Of a DNA stretch of 5,309 nt, positions 1 to 5,309 are shown piece by piece (positions within the stretch are counted from its first letter, which is position 1; every line of letters starts with the position of its first letter). The stretch comes from Nocardioides sp. GTDB lineage: Bacteria > Actinomycetota > Actinomycetes > Propionibacteriales > Nocardioidaceae. The position numbers and the translations under genes were made by a program. The stretch lies in the NCBI GenBank assembly GCA_003519585.1, contig DOWL01000108.1, forward strand, positions 31,989 to 37,297. The letters run 5' to 3'. Under the pieces are notes generated by a model, which had not been told where the DNA came from, ran no database searches, and saw only the letters and a program-made list of their open reading frames with translations.

Positions 1-798
1 GAACCGGACGCCGTCGAGCTCGGCGGCGATCCGCTCCAGCGCGGCTCGGTCGGGGCCTTGTCCCACGAGCACCAGCTGGGCATCGGGGACCCGCACCCGC
101 ACCTCGGGCCAGTCCGCCAACAGGTCCTGTTGGCCCTTCTGCACAGTCAGCGCGCCCACGCACACCACCGTCGGCACATCCTCCAGCCCCAGCAGCTTGC
201 GCGCATGGACCCGGTCGCCCGCCCCCGCGGGCCGGTAGCCGGTCAGATCGATGCCATTGGGGATCACCGTGGTCGCAGCGTGCAGGCCCAGGCTCTCCCC
301 CAGCTGGCGTTCGGTCGCGCTCACGCACACCACCTCGGTGGCCCAGCGAGCCGCGAACCGCTCCCAGCGGACCGAGGCGCCCTGCGCGGCCCCACCGCGA
401 CGAGCCAGGAACGGCCAGGCATGCGGCTGGTAGACGGTCGGCACCCGGTTGCGCACGACCAGCCGGCCTGCCAGCCCGGCCTTGCCACCGTGGAGGTGGA
501 CCACGTCGGGGCGGGTGTCCCGGACGATGCGGTTGAGCCGGGCGACGGCGCCGGGCCGGGTGCTGTCCTGCTGCTCGGCCCGCCACCAGCGCACGGTGGC
601 GCCGGCCTCGCGGGCGGCGTACCCCAGGTCACCGTGCGAGGGGCAGGCGACAGTGACGGTCCAGCCTCGCTCGACCTGATCGCGGACGTAGCTCTCGGCC
701 ACCGTGGCCACGCCACCCATCGTGGGGCCGGACACGTGCAACACGTGCAGCCGGCGATTGGTCCGGATCGCCTGCTCCCGGGACGCCGCCGCGGCCAT
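1..798 (-). CDS. Family-4 (GT-B) glycosyltransferase, C-terminus cut off by the window edge
   Basis: This gene probably transfers a sugar from a nucleotide donor to a growing lipid-linked glycan at the cytoplasmic face of the membrane. The 266 visible codons are open to the window edge. Seen: an N-terminal Rossmann strand and glycine loop (LHVLHVSGPTMGGV, residues 17-30), DVVHLHGGKAGLAGR (98-112), a conserved Pro-His (125-126), VVCVSATE (156-163), the GT4 hallmark VIPNGID (178-184), then the start of the donor-binding domain with VGALTVQKG (214-222) and LVLVGQGPD (242-250). The E-x7-E donor motif would lie beyond the window. The ATG overlaps the TGA of the preceding Wzz-like gene as TGATG and has a strong GGAGGG site (806-811) 7 bases upstream, so the start is secure and translation is probably coupled. 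Donor and acceptor sugars cannot be told from sequence. The family call is firm; the role in exopolysaccharide synthesis is inferred from neighbours. Confidence 0.93.
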   Translation of the reverse strand, partial: MAAAASREQAIRTNRRLHVLHVSGPTMGGVATVAESYVRDQVERGWTVTVACPSHGDLGYAAREAGATVRWWRAEQQDSTRPGAVARLNRIVRDTRPDVVHLHGGKAGLAGRLVVRNRVPTVYQPHAWPFLARRGGAAQGASVRWERFAARWATEVVCVSATERQLGESLGLHAATTVIPNGIDLTGYRPAGAGDRVHARKLLGLEDVPTVVCVGALTVQKGQQDLLADWPEVRVRVPDAQLVLVGQGPDRAALERIAAELDGVRF

Positions 799-2084
799 CA
801 GGCGGCCCTCCGCTCGGGCTGCCTGCCGACCAGGACGACGCCGAGCAGCCGGGCGCCGAGGGCTCGGACCCGATCGGCGTGGACCCGCAGCGCGGCGGCC
901 GAGACCGACCGCTCGACCACGGCCAGCACGATCGAGCTGTCGACCGCCATCGCGCGGGAGTCGTCGCAGACGTCGAGCGGCGGCCCGAGCACCACCACGT
1001 TGTCGAAGCCGATCGCGGCCGCCTCCATGACGATCGCGAACCGCTGCGCGATGAGCTCGGGGATCGCGGCGTCGCCGTACGTGCCGGCCGGCAGCACCTG
1101 CAGCAGCTCGACCGGGCCGGGGCTCAGCGCAGAGTCGAGGTCGGCACCGAGCAGGACGTCGTAGAGACCCGGCGTGTCCGGTGCCTCCTCGACCGGCACG
1201 CCGAACCGCTCGCCCATCCGGCCGTCGACCAGCAGCACCCGGCGGCCGGTGCCGGCCAGCGAGAGCGCGACGTTGGCCCCGATCCAGACGTTGACGTCGC
1301 CGCTGGTGACGCCGGCGATCACGACGCGGGGCGAGCCGGTCTCGGCCTGCGCCTCCAGGGCCAGCCGCAGGTGGCGGAACACCTCGGCCTCGACGGTGCC
1401 CGGGCGCAGGGCCGGCATCGCCGTCACGTCCTCGGGTTGGGCCAGGTGCGCCAGCAAGGGCGCGGTGGCGGCCTCCTCTGCTCCGGCGGCGTCGTCGACG
1501 GTGTGGATCCGCCGGTCACGCACTACGGCGGCGGCCGTGGCGAGTCCGAGCGCCAGCAACGCGCCCAGCCCCACGGCCAGCCGCACGTCGGGACTCGTGA
1601 AGGTGTCGGGGGGTACGGCCCGCTCGCTGATCGTCAGGACCAGCCCCTGCTCGATCGACGGCTCGGCGACCTGCTCGGTCACCTCGCTGTCGACCAGGAC
1701 CTCGGCGACGGCGTTCGCGATCGCTGCCGCCACGTCGGGATCGGCGTCCGCGGCGGTGACCTCGACGAAGATCGTGCCGCGTTGCCACTCCCCGTCCACC
1801 GCCGAGCGCAACTCGTCCTCGTCCCGGTCGACCGGGATCCGCCCCTGGACCCGGGAGACCACGGCGCGGGAGCCGGCCAACTCGGCCACGCTCCCCCGCA
1901 ACAGGTCGGGATCGTCGTTCTCGCTGGCGCCGGGCGCCTCGACGGCACTGATCGTGGCCGTGGCGGAGTAGGACTTCGGCGCGAAGAACAGGCCCAGGGC
2001 GACCGCAGCGCCGGTGATCACGAGGACGAGCGCGACCAAAGGACGCTGGCGCCACAGCGCCACCCCCACGTCGCGCACGTCCAT
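798..2084 (-). CDS. Wzz-type polysaccharide chain-length regulator fused to a degenerate BY-kinase-like domain
   Basis: Likely a polysaccharide co-polymerase of the inner membrane that sets chain length for the Wzy-like polymerase. Seen in the 428-aa product: a short cytoplasmic N-terminus, membrane segment about 16-35, an extracytoplasmic region of about 130 residues, a Pro-containing stretch (AVPPDTFTSP, 156-165) typical of Wzz proteins, and a second membrane segment about 169-188. A cytoplasmic domain resembling bacterial tyrosine kinases follows: VFRHLRLALE (235-244) matches the usual E-x-[FY]-R-x-L-R helix, and VLLVDGRM (283-290) matches Walker A'. The Walker A position (257-271) has no GK[ST], Walker B (361-369) reads DNVVVLGPP with Leu where the Asp should be, and the tail has no tyrosine cluster (only Tyr39, 308 and 336 in the whole protein). 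Kinase activity is therefore unlikely. Start: ATG at 2084, with GGGGA (2092-2096) 7 bases upstream; a TTG one codon earlier is a poorer choice. Its stop overlaps the next gene. Confidence 0.9.
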   Translation of the reverse strand: MDVRDVGVALWRQRPLVALVLVITGAAVALGLFFAPKSYSATATISAVEAPGASENDDPDLLRGSVAELAGSRAVVSRVQGRIPVDRDEDELRSAVDGEWQRGTIFVEVTAADADPDVAAAIANAVAEVLVDSEVTEQVAEPSIEQGLVLTISERAVPPDTFTSPDVRLAVGLGALLALGLATAAAVVRDRRIHTVDDAAGAEEAATAPLLAHLAQPEDVTAMPALRPGTVEAEVFRHLRLALEAQAETGSPRVVIAGVTSGDVNVWIGANVALSLAGTGRRVLLVDGRMGERFGVPVEEAPDTPGLYDVLLGADLDSALSPGPVELLQVLPAGTYGDAAIPELIAQRFAIVMEAAAIGFDNVVVLGPPLDVCDDSRAMAVDSSIVLAVVERSVSAAALRVHADRVRALGARLLGVVLVGRQPERRAA

Positions 2085-2107
2085 CAACTCGTCCCCACGC
2101 TTCGTTC

Positions 2108-2119
2108 AGCCGGCCGGCT
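2108..2119. repeat. Perfect 12-bp palindrome AGCCGGCCGGCT
   Basis: A perfect palindrome 24 bases before the ATG of the Wzz-like gene, touching the stop codon of the candidate small ORF. It could be an operator or a short RNA hairpin near the ribosome binding site. In GC-rich DNA, GGCC-centred palindromes are common, so function is uncertain. Confidence 0.4.
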
Positions 2120-2193
2120 CAGACCCCCCTGAAGCACGTGCCGTGTGCCGCCAGTATTCCCCCTGGCGACATCCTCCCCATGAAGTTCCCCAT
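2119..2193 (-). CDS. Candidate 24-residue small ORF with strong ribosome binding site
   Basis: A short reading frame starts at ATG 2193 and ends at TGA 2119-2121. It begins MGNFMGRMSPGG and ends THG-free as GTCFRGV, with one Cys near the C-terminus; I recognise no family. The start is preceded by GGGGGA with a 5-base spacer, the same arrangement as the ribosome binding site of the coiled-coil gene at 4973-4978. A second in-frame ATG at 2181 has an equally good site because the 12-bp unit carrying both is duplicated, giving a 20-residue alternative. Against it: third-position GC is lower than in the neighbouring genes, the codons AGG, ATA and GGA occur, and the same frame runs open upstream only as the shadow of the Wzy-like gene. 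It could be a real peptide, a leader peptide acting on the Wzz-like gene, or chance. Confidence 0.25.
   Translation of the reverse strand: MGNFMGRMSPGGILAAHGTCFRGV
2149..2168 (-). promoter_or_regulatory. Inverted repeat CGCCAG-N8-CTGGCG with embedded AATACT, possible operator or -10 element
   Basis: Perfect 6-bp arms flank GGGGAATA. The core CAGGGGGAATACTGGCG resembles CAGGGGATACTGTGGCG upstream of the coiled-coil gene (about 5061-5076), where it overlaps the best candidate promoter. AATACT (2153-2158) matches the -10 consensus at four of six positions, but I see no good -35 hexamer at normal spacing. It may be a regulator binding site, a promoter, or an RNA hairpin with a G-rich loop. Confidence 0.35.
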
Positions 2194-2203
2194 GTAGTTC
2201 CCC
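2180..2203 (-). repeat. Tandem 12-bp direct repeat GGGGAACTWCAT, two copies
   Basis: On the minus strand the unit GGGGAACTACAT (2203-2192) is followed immediately by GGGGAACTTCAT (2191-2180), differing at one base. A third unit, GGGGAGGATGTC (2179-2168), is degenerate. Each unit holds a Shine-Dalgarno-like GGGGA and the AT of an ATG. The phase of 12 keeps the copies in one reading frame and nearly on one DNA face, so it could serve translation initiation or protein binding. Confidence 0.7.
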
Positions 2204-2291
2204 CGGGCGGCAGCGCTCCTCGCAGTGCGCGATGAACGCAAAAACCGCCATGGCAAAGTCTTCCGCCAAAACGAGTCCGGCACCGCCGAAA

Positions 2292-3743
2292 TCAGGATCT
2301 GGGTGGCACTTGTCCAGACGACCTTGCACTGGTGACAGCACCGAACACGGGGGTCCGCCGCGGCTCGGGACGGCCTAGCGCCAGCAGCATCGCGCTCAGG
2401 AACCAGAGCGGGAGGGTGTACTGCTGGGTCTCGAGCGCCGCGGCGGTGAACACACCCGCGGCGGCCAGCAGGGTCGCGGCGGTGACGCCCGACCGGTCGT
2501 CCGTCCAGCGCCCGCGGGCCCGGATCACCGGGAACAGCCAGACGGCGTAGAGAGCGCCCAGGCCGAGCACTCCCAGCTCCGCCGACGCCTCGAGCACGGT
2601 GCTGTAGGCGGTGTCCAAGTCGGGTTCGGCTCGGTCGCCCCCGTCGCCGCGGTCGTCCACGCTGGCGTAGTCCTGATGAAGGAGTGCGAACGAGGCGGGC
2701 CCGAGCCCGACGACCGGGCTTGCCAGGGTCATCTCGAACGCCGCCATCCGCAGGTCGTTGCGCTGAGAGATGTTGGTGTCGGCGTAGCGCTGCGGATCTG
2801 TCAACGCCTGCCCGATCGGCATGGGCAGGACCGCCACCAGCAGGGCCACCGCGGTGAGGACCACCGCCAGCAGGGCGCCGGCGTACCGCAGCGCGAGCAG
2901 GCCGGTCGCCACCGCCACGACCACCATCGCGACCAGAGCCACGAAGGCGGGGCGGGACTGGGTCCCGATGCCCGCACCCAGCAGGATCACGAAGCAGGCC
3001 CACACCCACCAGACCGGCTGGCTCTCGCGGGACCGGACGGTGCCGACCAACGGAACGGCGGCGATCAGGAAGAAGGCGAGGGTGTCCGGGCTGGCCACAG
3101 GTCCGGCCACCTGGTGCCGACCAGACCCGATCGCGGTCACCAGGCCGCAGCAGGAAGCGAGCACGCAGGAGACCACGAAGACCCGCGCAGCCCGGTGCGG
3201 AGCCAGGGGACCGCCCAGGGTGTCGGCCAGGATCAACATCACGATCGCGAACTCGGCGTACGTCGCACAGACCGTCAAGCCCGGCCGTCCGAGGGGATGG
3301 GCGAGATAGGCGATCAGGACGGCGCCGAGCAGCAGCGCCACGAGAAGCGCGGGAACCCGCAGCCGGTGGCCGTGCTGGGAGCCGGGTAGGGGGCCGTGCA
3401 GCGGGCCCTGCGCCCGCCGTACCAGCCAGGCCAGCACGAGCACTCCCGCCAGCCACTGGGTGGCCCACGGCGAGATCAGGTCGAGGTAGTCCTGGAAGGC
3501 CGCCGTCGCGATCACCGCGAGTGCGGCCCAGTCCAGGCGGAGCACGAGGACCAGCGCGGACAGGACTGCGGCCTCCACCGCCAGGGCGGCGTGCGGAGAC
3601 AGGCCGAGGGCGAGGCCCGCCGCTGCCGCCACGAGGAGTGGCAGCACGAAGGCGAGCGTGCCGCGCGGCCGCGTCGCGGGGATCGGGTCTCGCCCCGCGC
3701 GCAGCTGCGATGACCTGGTGGTCACCCCGTCAGGGTGCCCCAT
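2292..3743 (-). CDS. O-antigen polymerase/ligase family membrane protein (Wzy/WaaL-like)
   Basis: Likely polymerises or ligates undecaprenyl-linked glycan units on the outer face of the membrane. The 483-aa product has a basic, Arg-rich N-terminus (about 1-28) and then many hydrophobic segments, roughly ten to twelve, e.g. about 30-48, 52-68, 96-108, 130-148, 160-176, 187-205, 245-260, 265-285 and 288-306, and others near 390-408 and 425-455. The Wzy_C-type core is visible: GTQSRPAFVAL (260-270, with the usual Ser-Arg), a large extracytoplasmic loop about 307-380 holding RNDLRMAAFEMTLASPVVGL (328-347) followed by GPASF, and TVLEASAELGVLGLG (382-396). The His-Asn pair often found before the last motif appears to be Tyr380-Ser381. 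Start: ATG at 3743, 9 bases after the coiled-coil gene's stop; no good Shine-Dalgarno is seen, so it may depend on coupling with that gene. A GTG at 3725 is an alternative. Polymerase versus ligase cannot be decided from sequence; beside a Wzz-like protein a polymerase is favoured. Confidence 0.88.
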   Translation of the reverse strand: MGHPDGVTTRSSQLRAGRDPIPATRPRGTLAFVLPLLVAAAAGLALGLSPHAALAVEAAVLSALVLVLRLDWAALAVIATAAFQDYLDLISPWATQWLAGVLVLAWLVRRAQGPLHGPLPGSQHGHRLRVPALLVALLLGAVLIAYLAHPLGRPGLTVCATYAEFAIVMLILADTLGGPLAPHRAARVFVVSCVLASCCGLVTAIGSGRHQVAGPVASPDTLAFFLIAAVPLVGTVRSRESQPVWWVWACFVILLGAGIGTQSRPAFVALVAMVVVAVATGLLALRYAGALLAVVLTAVALLVAVLPMPIGQALTDPQRYADTNISQRNDLRMAAFEMTLASPVVGLGPASFALLHQDYASVDDRGDGGDRAEPDLDTAYSTVLEASAELGVLGLGALYAVWLFPVIRARGRWTDDRSGVTAATLLAAAGVFTAAALETQQYTLPLWFLSAMLLALGRPEPRRTPVFGAVTSARSSGQVPPRS

Positions 3744-3752
3744 GGGCAGGGA

Positions 3753-4967
3753 TCAGGAGGACGAACGGAACAACCAGCCGAGCGGCTTGCCCGAGGCGTC
3801 ACTTGGCTCGGCATCGTCCGCACCGTCGCGCTCGTCGCGTGCGGGCCGGGCCGCACGGTCGGTGCGCGAACTCTCGGTCAACACCTCGATCGTCTCGGCA
3901 TCCCGACGAGCCCGCGACCGGGATCGCACCGAGGCCCGCATGGCGTCGCGGGCGTAGCGCGCACCGACCTCGCTGTCGTCCATCGGCGGCAGCGGCGGGT
4001 CGTCGTGGTGGGTCGAGCGCAGGAACGCCTCGGTGGCGGTCAACGGCGCGTCCTCGTCGGCGTCGTCGAGGTCGTCGGACACCCCGACCCCGGCCAACTC
4101 GTCAGCCGAGACCTGGTCGTCTGCGGAGTATTCGCCACCGGGCGGCAGCTCGGCCCGCTGGTCCTTGGCCTCGTCGCCCGACTCTTCACCGGCAGCGGCC
4201 GCAGCGCCGGCGGCGTCGGCCGGCGCCCCCTCACCGGGACCGTCGTCGTCAGGCTCGTCGTCGGCCGCGCCGATCGCGGCCGTCGTGCCGGCGTCGGGCT
4301 CGTCAGTGATCGAGCGGTCGGTCACGGGCGCGGTGGTGGACCGGATCAGGTGGTCGATCGGGTCCGCGTGTCGGGGCGGCGTCGTGAACGGCACCGTGGC
4401 ATCGCCCAGGGACTCGGCGGTGTGCGTGCGCAGCGAGTCGAGCGCACCGAGCATCTCGCCGATGTTGGAGACCGCGGCCTCCATGGAGACCCCGAGGATC
4501 CGGACGGAGGCCTCGAGGTCGCCGATCATCGCCTGCTGGCGCTCGTGCACCCGCGCCAGCTCACGCCGGCTCTGCTCGGCCACCTCGCGGGTGACCTGCT
4601 CGGTCAACTCGGCGCGGACCCGGCGGCGGTACTCCTCGACCTGCGCCTCGGCGCGGGCCCGGACCGCGTCGGCCGCGGCGCGCGCCTGACGGGTGATGTC
4701 CTCGGCCTCGGAGCGCGCTCGCGAGACCACGCCCTCGGCGCGGTGCCGCGCATCGGTGCTGACCCGCTCAGCCTCCGTGCGGCTCTCGTTGAGCAGCTGG
4801 TCGGAGACCTGTTGGGCCTCCTCGATGATCGCGTCCGCGTCGGCCACGGCCGCCTCGCGAGTGGCGCTGGCCTCGGCCAGCATCGCCTCCACCTCGCGTC
4901 GGGCGCCCAAGCTCGCGCGCAGCTCGTGCGCACGCGCACTGCTGCTCGGAGCGTCGTTCGGCTCCAT
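3753..4967 (-). CDS. Hendecad coiled-coil protein with acidic disordered middle, unknown function (scaffold-like)
   Basis: No enzyme motif, signal peptide or membrane segment is visible in the 404 residues, so it is probably cytoplasmic. Residues about 13-185 are one long helix. From 33 to 106 small residues recur with spacing 7,4,7,4 (33, 40, 44, 51, 55, 62, 66, 73, 77, 84, 88, 95, 99, 106; all Ala except Ser55 and Ser62), an 11-residue coiled-coil pattern. Residues about 195-335 are rich in Asp, Glu, Ala and Gly and look disordered. An Arg-rich patch follows (RASVRSRSRARR, near 345-356), and the protein ends in GKPLGWLFRSSS, a hydrophobic tail that could bind a partner or membrane. The pattern recalls actinobacterial polar scaffolds such as FilP/Scy or DivIVA-related proteins, but the DivIVA N-terminal motif is absent. 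Start: ATG at 4967 with GGGGGA 5 bases upstream. It heads the polysaccharide genes, 9 bases before the Wzy-like ORF. The gene is real; its role is inferred. Confidence 0.85.
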   Translation of the reverse strand: MEPNDAPSSSARAHELRASLGARREVEAMLAEASATREAAVADADAIIEEAQQVSDQLLNESRTEAERVSTDARHRAEGVVSRARSEAEDITRQARAAADAVRARAEAQVEEYRRRVRAELTEQVTREVAEQSRRELARVHERQQAMIGDLEASVRILGVSMEAAVSNIGEMLGALDSLRTHTAESLGDATVPFTTPPRHADPIDHLIRSTTAPVTDRSITDEPDAGTTAAIGAADDEPDDDGPGEGAPADAAGAAAAAGEESGDEAKDQRAELPPGGEYSADDQVSADELAGVGVSDDLDDADEDAPLTATEAFLRSTHHDDPPLPPMDDSEVGARYARDAMRASVRSRSRARRDAETIEVLTESSRTDRAARPARDERDGADDAEPSDASGKPLGWLFRSSS

Positions 4968-4972
4968 GCCGT

Positions 4973-4978
4973 TCCCCC
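4973..4978 (-). promoter_or_regulatory. Ribosome binding site of the coiled-coil gene (GGGGGA)
   Basis: GGGGGA lies 5 bases before the ATG at 4967 and settles this start. The same GGGGGAAC-N2-CATGG arrangement recurs at 2189-2204, ahead of the candidate small ORF. Confidence 0.7.
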
Positions 4979-5064
4979 AGTGTCAGCGCCGACTCCCCAC
5001 AAGCCGACGTATCTCGAGTCACCATCACATCTCTTCCCCGATGCGAGAGGGCTACTCGTCGCCA

Positions 5065-5088
5065 CAGTATCCCCTGTCTCGGGGACTG
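5065..5088. repeat. Imperfect inverted repeat over the candidate promoter
   Basis: On the plus strand CAGTATCCCC (5065-5074) faces GGGGACTG (5081-5088) across a 6-base loop; the arms pair over eight bases with a two-base AT bulge. It covers the spacer and -10 of the candidate promoter, which fits an operator. It could instead be a transcription terminator for lepA, 86 bases past its stop, but no T-run follows. Confidence 0.45.
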
Positions 5089-5095
5089 CTGTCGC
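5066..5095 (-). promoter_or_regulatory. Candidate sigma-A-type promoter for the polysaccharide genes
   Basis: On the minus strand GCGACA (5095-5090, four of six to TTGACA) is followed after 18 bases by GATACT (5071-5066, four of six to TATAAT). This would start transcription near 5059 and leave a leader of about 90 bases before the coiled-coil gene. It is the best promoter-like pair found by eye in the lepA downstream gap, but both hexamers are imperfect, and read-through from lepA is possible. Confidence 0.4.
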
Positions 5096-5173
5096 CGCCT
5101 CGCGGGGTGTTGTGGACCAGTTGTCGACGAGTTCGGTGACGGATGGGACCAGGGTGCACAGGTGGTGCAGCCG

Positions 5174-5309
5174 TTACTTCGACTTGGTCTCCGAGGTCGA
5201 CAGCGCGGCCACGAACGCCTCCTGAGGGACCTCGACGCGGCCGACCATCTTCATCCGCTTCTTGCCCTCCTTCTGCTTCTCCAGGAGCTTGCGCTTGCGG
5301 GTGATGTCG
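5174..5309 (-). CDS. lepA: Elongation factor 4 (LepA) GTPase, C-terminal end only
   Basis: The last 44 codons and TAA stop of lepA. The visible residues are the conserved C-terminal tail of the family: [20 protein letters not shown] followed by [16 protein letters not shown], then a short species-specific tail STSETKSK. LepA is a ribosome-binding translational GTPase that acts on stalled or mistranslocated ribosomes; its lysine/arginine-rich C-terminal domain contacts the ribosome and tRNA. The GTPase and other domains are outside the window. The gene is co-directional with the polysaccharide genes and ends 206 bases before the next start. No clear rho-independent terminator is visible right after its stop. 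Confidence 0.97.
   Translation of the reverse strand, partial: DITRKRKLLEKQKEGKKRMKMVGRVEVPQEAFVAALSTSETKSK

Larger units (their letters stand above)
2085..2291 (-). other. Intergenic region between the Wzy-like and Wzz-like genes
   Basis: These 207 bases break an otherwise tightly packed gene string. Reading in gene direction, the first part (2291 to about 2220) is AT-richer than its surroundings, with short T-runs and two copies of TGGCGG 18 bases apart (2245-2250 and 2263-2268 on the complement). Then come tandem 12-bp repeats, an inverted repeat, a 12-bp palindrome and the ribosome binding site of the Wzz-like gene. No convincing rho-independent terminator follows the Wzy-like gene: the CGGC-GGT-GCCG hairpin near 2277-2287 is short and not directly followed by a T-run. 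The region could hold a promoter for the downstream pair, a small gene, or both. Confidence 0.6.

Noticed and set aside
58..1164. Plus-strand ORF of 368 codons across the glycosyltransferase and Wzz-like genes
   Set aside because: It spans the junction of two clearly real opposite-strand genes and has shadow-like composition.
879..2132. Plus-strand ORF of 417 codons antisense to the Wzz-like gene
   Set aside because: The composition (Arg, His, Asp, Gly, Gln repeats) is that of a shadow frame, and it has no domain and no ribosome binding site.
2085..2291. Cyclic-di-GMP (GEMM) or cyclic-di-AMP riboswitch in the gap before the Wzz-like gene
   Set aside because: I looked for the conserved cores of these classes in both intergenic regions and found no matching blocks.
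2232..2378. Plus-strand small ORF starting MNAKTAMAKSS
   Set aside because: No ribosome binding site is visible, it runs antisense into the end of the Wzy-like gene, and its apparent lysine-rich start comes only from the local A-runs.
2119..3468. Minus-strand ORF of 449 codons overlapping the Wzy-like gene in another frame
   Set aside because: It is Arg/Gly/Pro-rich with no membrane segments, while the overlapping frame has the full Wzy_C pattern. Only its last 24 codons, outside the Wzy-like gene, are considered as a small ORF.
3723..3740. Small hairpin CACCC-TGACG-GGGTG at the start of the Wzy-like gene
   Set aside because: It lies within the first codons, has a short stem and no T-run, and is common by chance in GC-rich DNA.
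3735..5225. Plus-strand ORF of 496 codons antisense to the coiled-coil gene
   Set aside because: It mirrors a gene with good start, ribosome binding site and coherent architecture. The product is Gly/Arg/Val/His-rich without any recognisable domain, as expected of a GC-rich antisense shadow.

Overview
The window is GC-rich (by eye about 70%) with strong G/C bias at third codon positions, which points to an actinobacterium. The protein style would suit Nocardioides or a relative, but that genus is an inference. Every convincing gene lies on the minus strand, so biological reading order runs from the right end of the window to the left.

Layout in reading order: the last 44 codons of lepA (elongation factor 4) at 5174-5309; a 206-base intergenic region (4968-5173) with a candidate promoter and a clear ribosome binding site; a 404-aa coiled-coil protein (3753-4967); 9 bases later a 483-aa multi-spanning membrane protein of the O-antigen polymerase/ligase (Wzy/WaaL-like) family (2292-3743); a second intergenic region of 207 bases (2085-2291) with tandem 12-bp repeats, inverted repeats and possible small ORFs; a 428-aa Wzz-type chain-length regulator fused to a BY-kinase-like domain that appears catalytically dead (798-2084); and, overlapping it by one base (TGATG), the first 266 codons of a family-4 glycosyltransferase (798 down to the window edge).

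Taken together this looks like the start of an exopolysaccharide or capsule locus directly downstream of the housekeeping gene lepA. A glycosyltransferase would build lipid-linked units, the Wzy-like protein would polymerise or ligate them outside the membrane, and the Wzz-like protein would set chain length. The coiled-coil protein opening the operon is not a standard part of such loci. It may be a scaffold that places the machinery in the cell, but this is inference only. No tRNA, rRNA, CRISPR array, insertion sequence or attachment site was seen.

The points most worth a second look are the loss of kinase motifs in the Wzz fusion, the strict 11-residue alanine periodicity of the coiled-coil protein, a G-rich element shared by the two intergenic regions, and a duplicated Shine-Dalgarno-plus-ATG unit that could start a 20-24 residue peptide.
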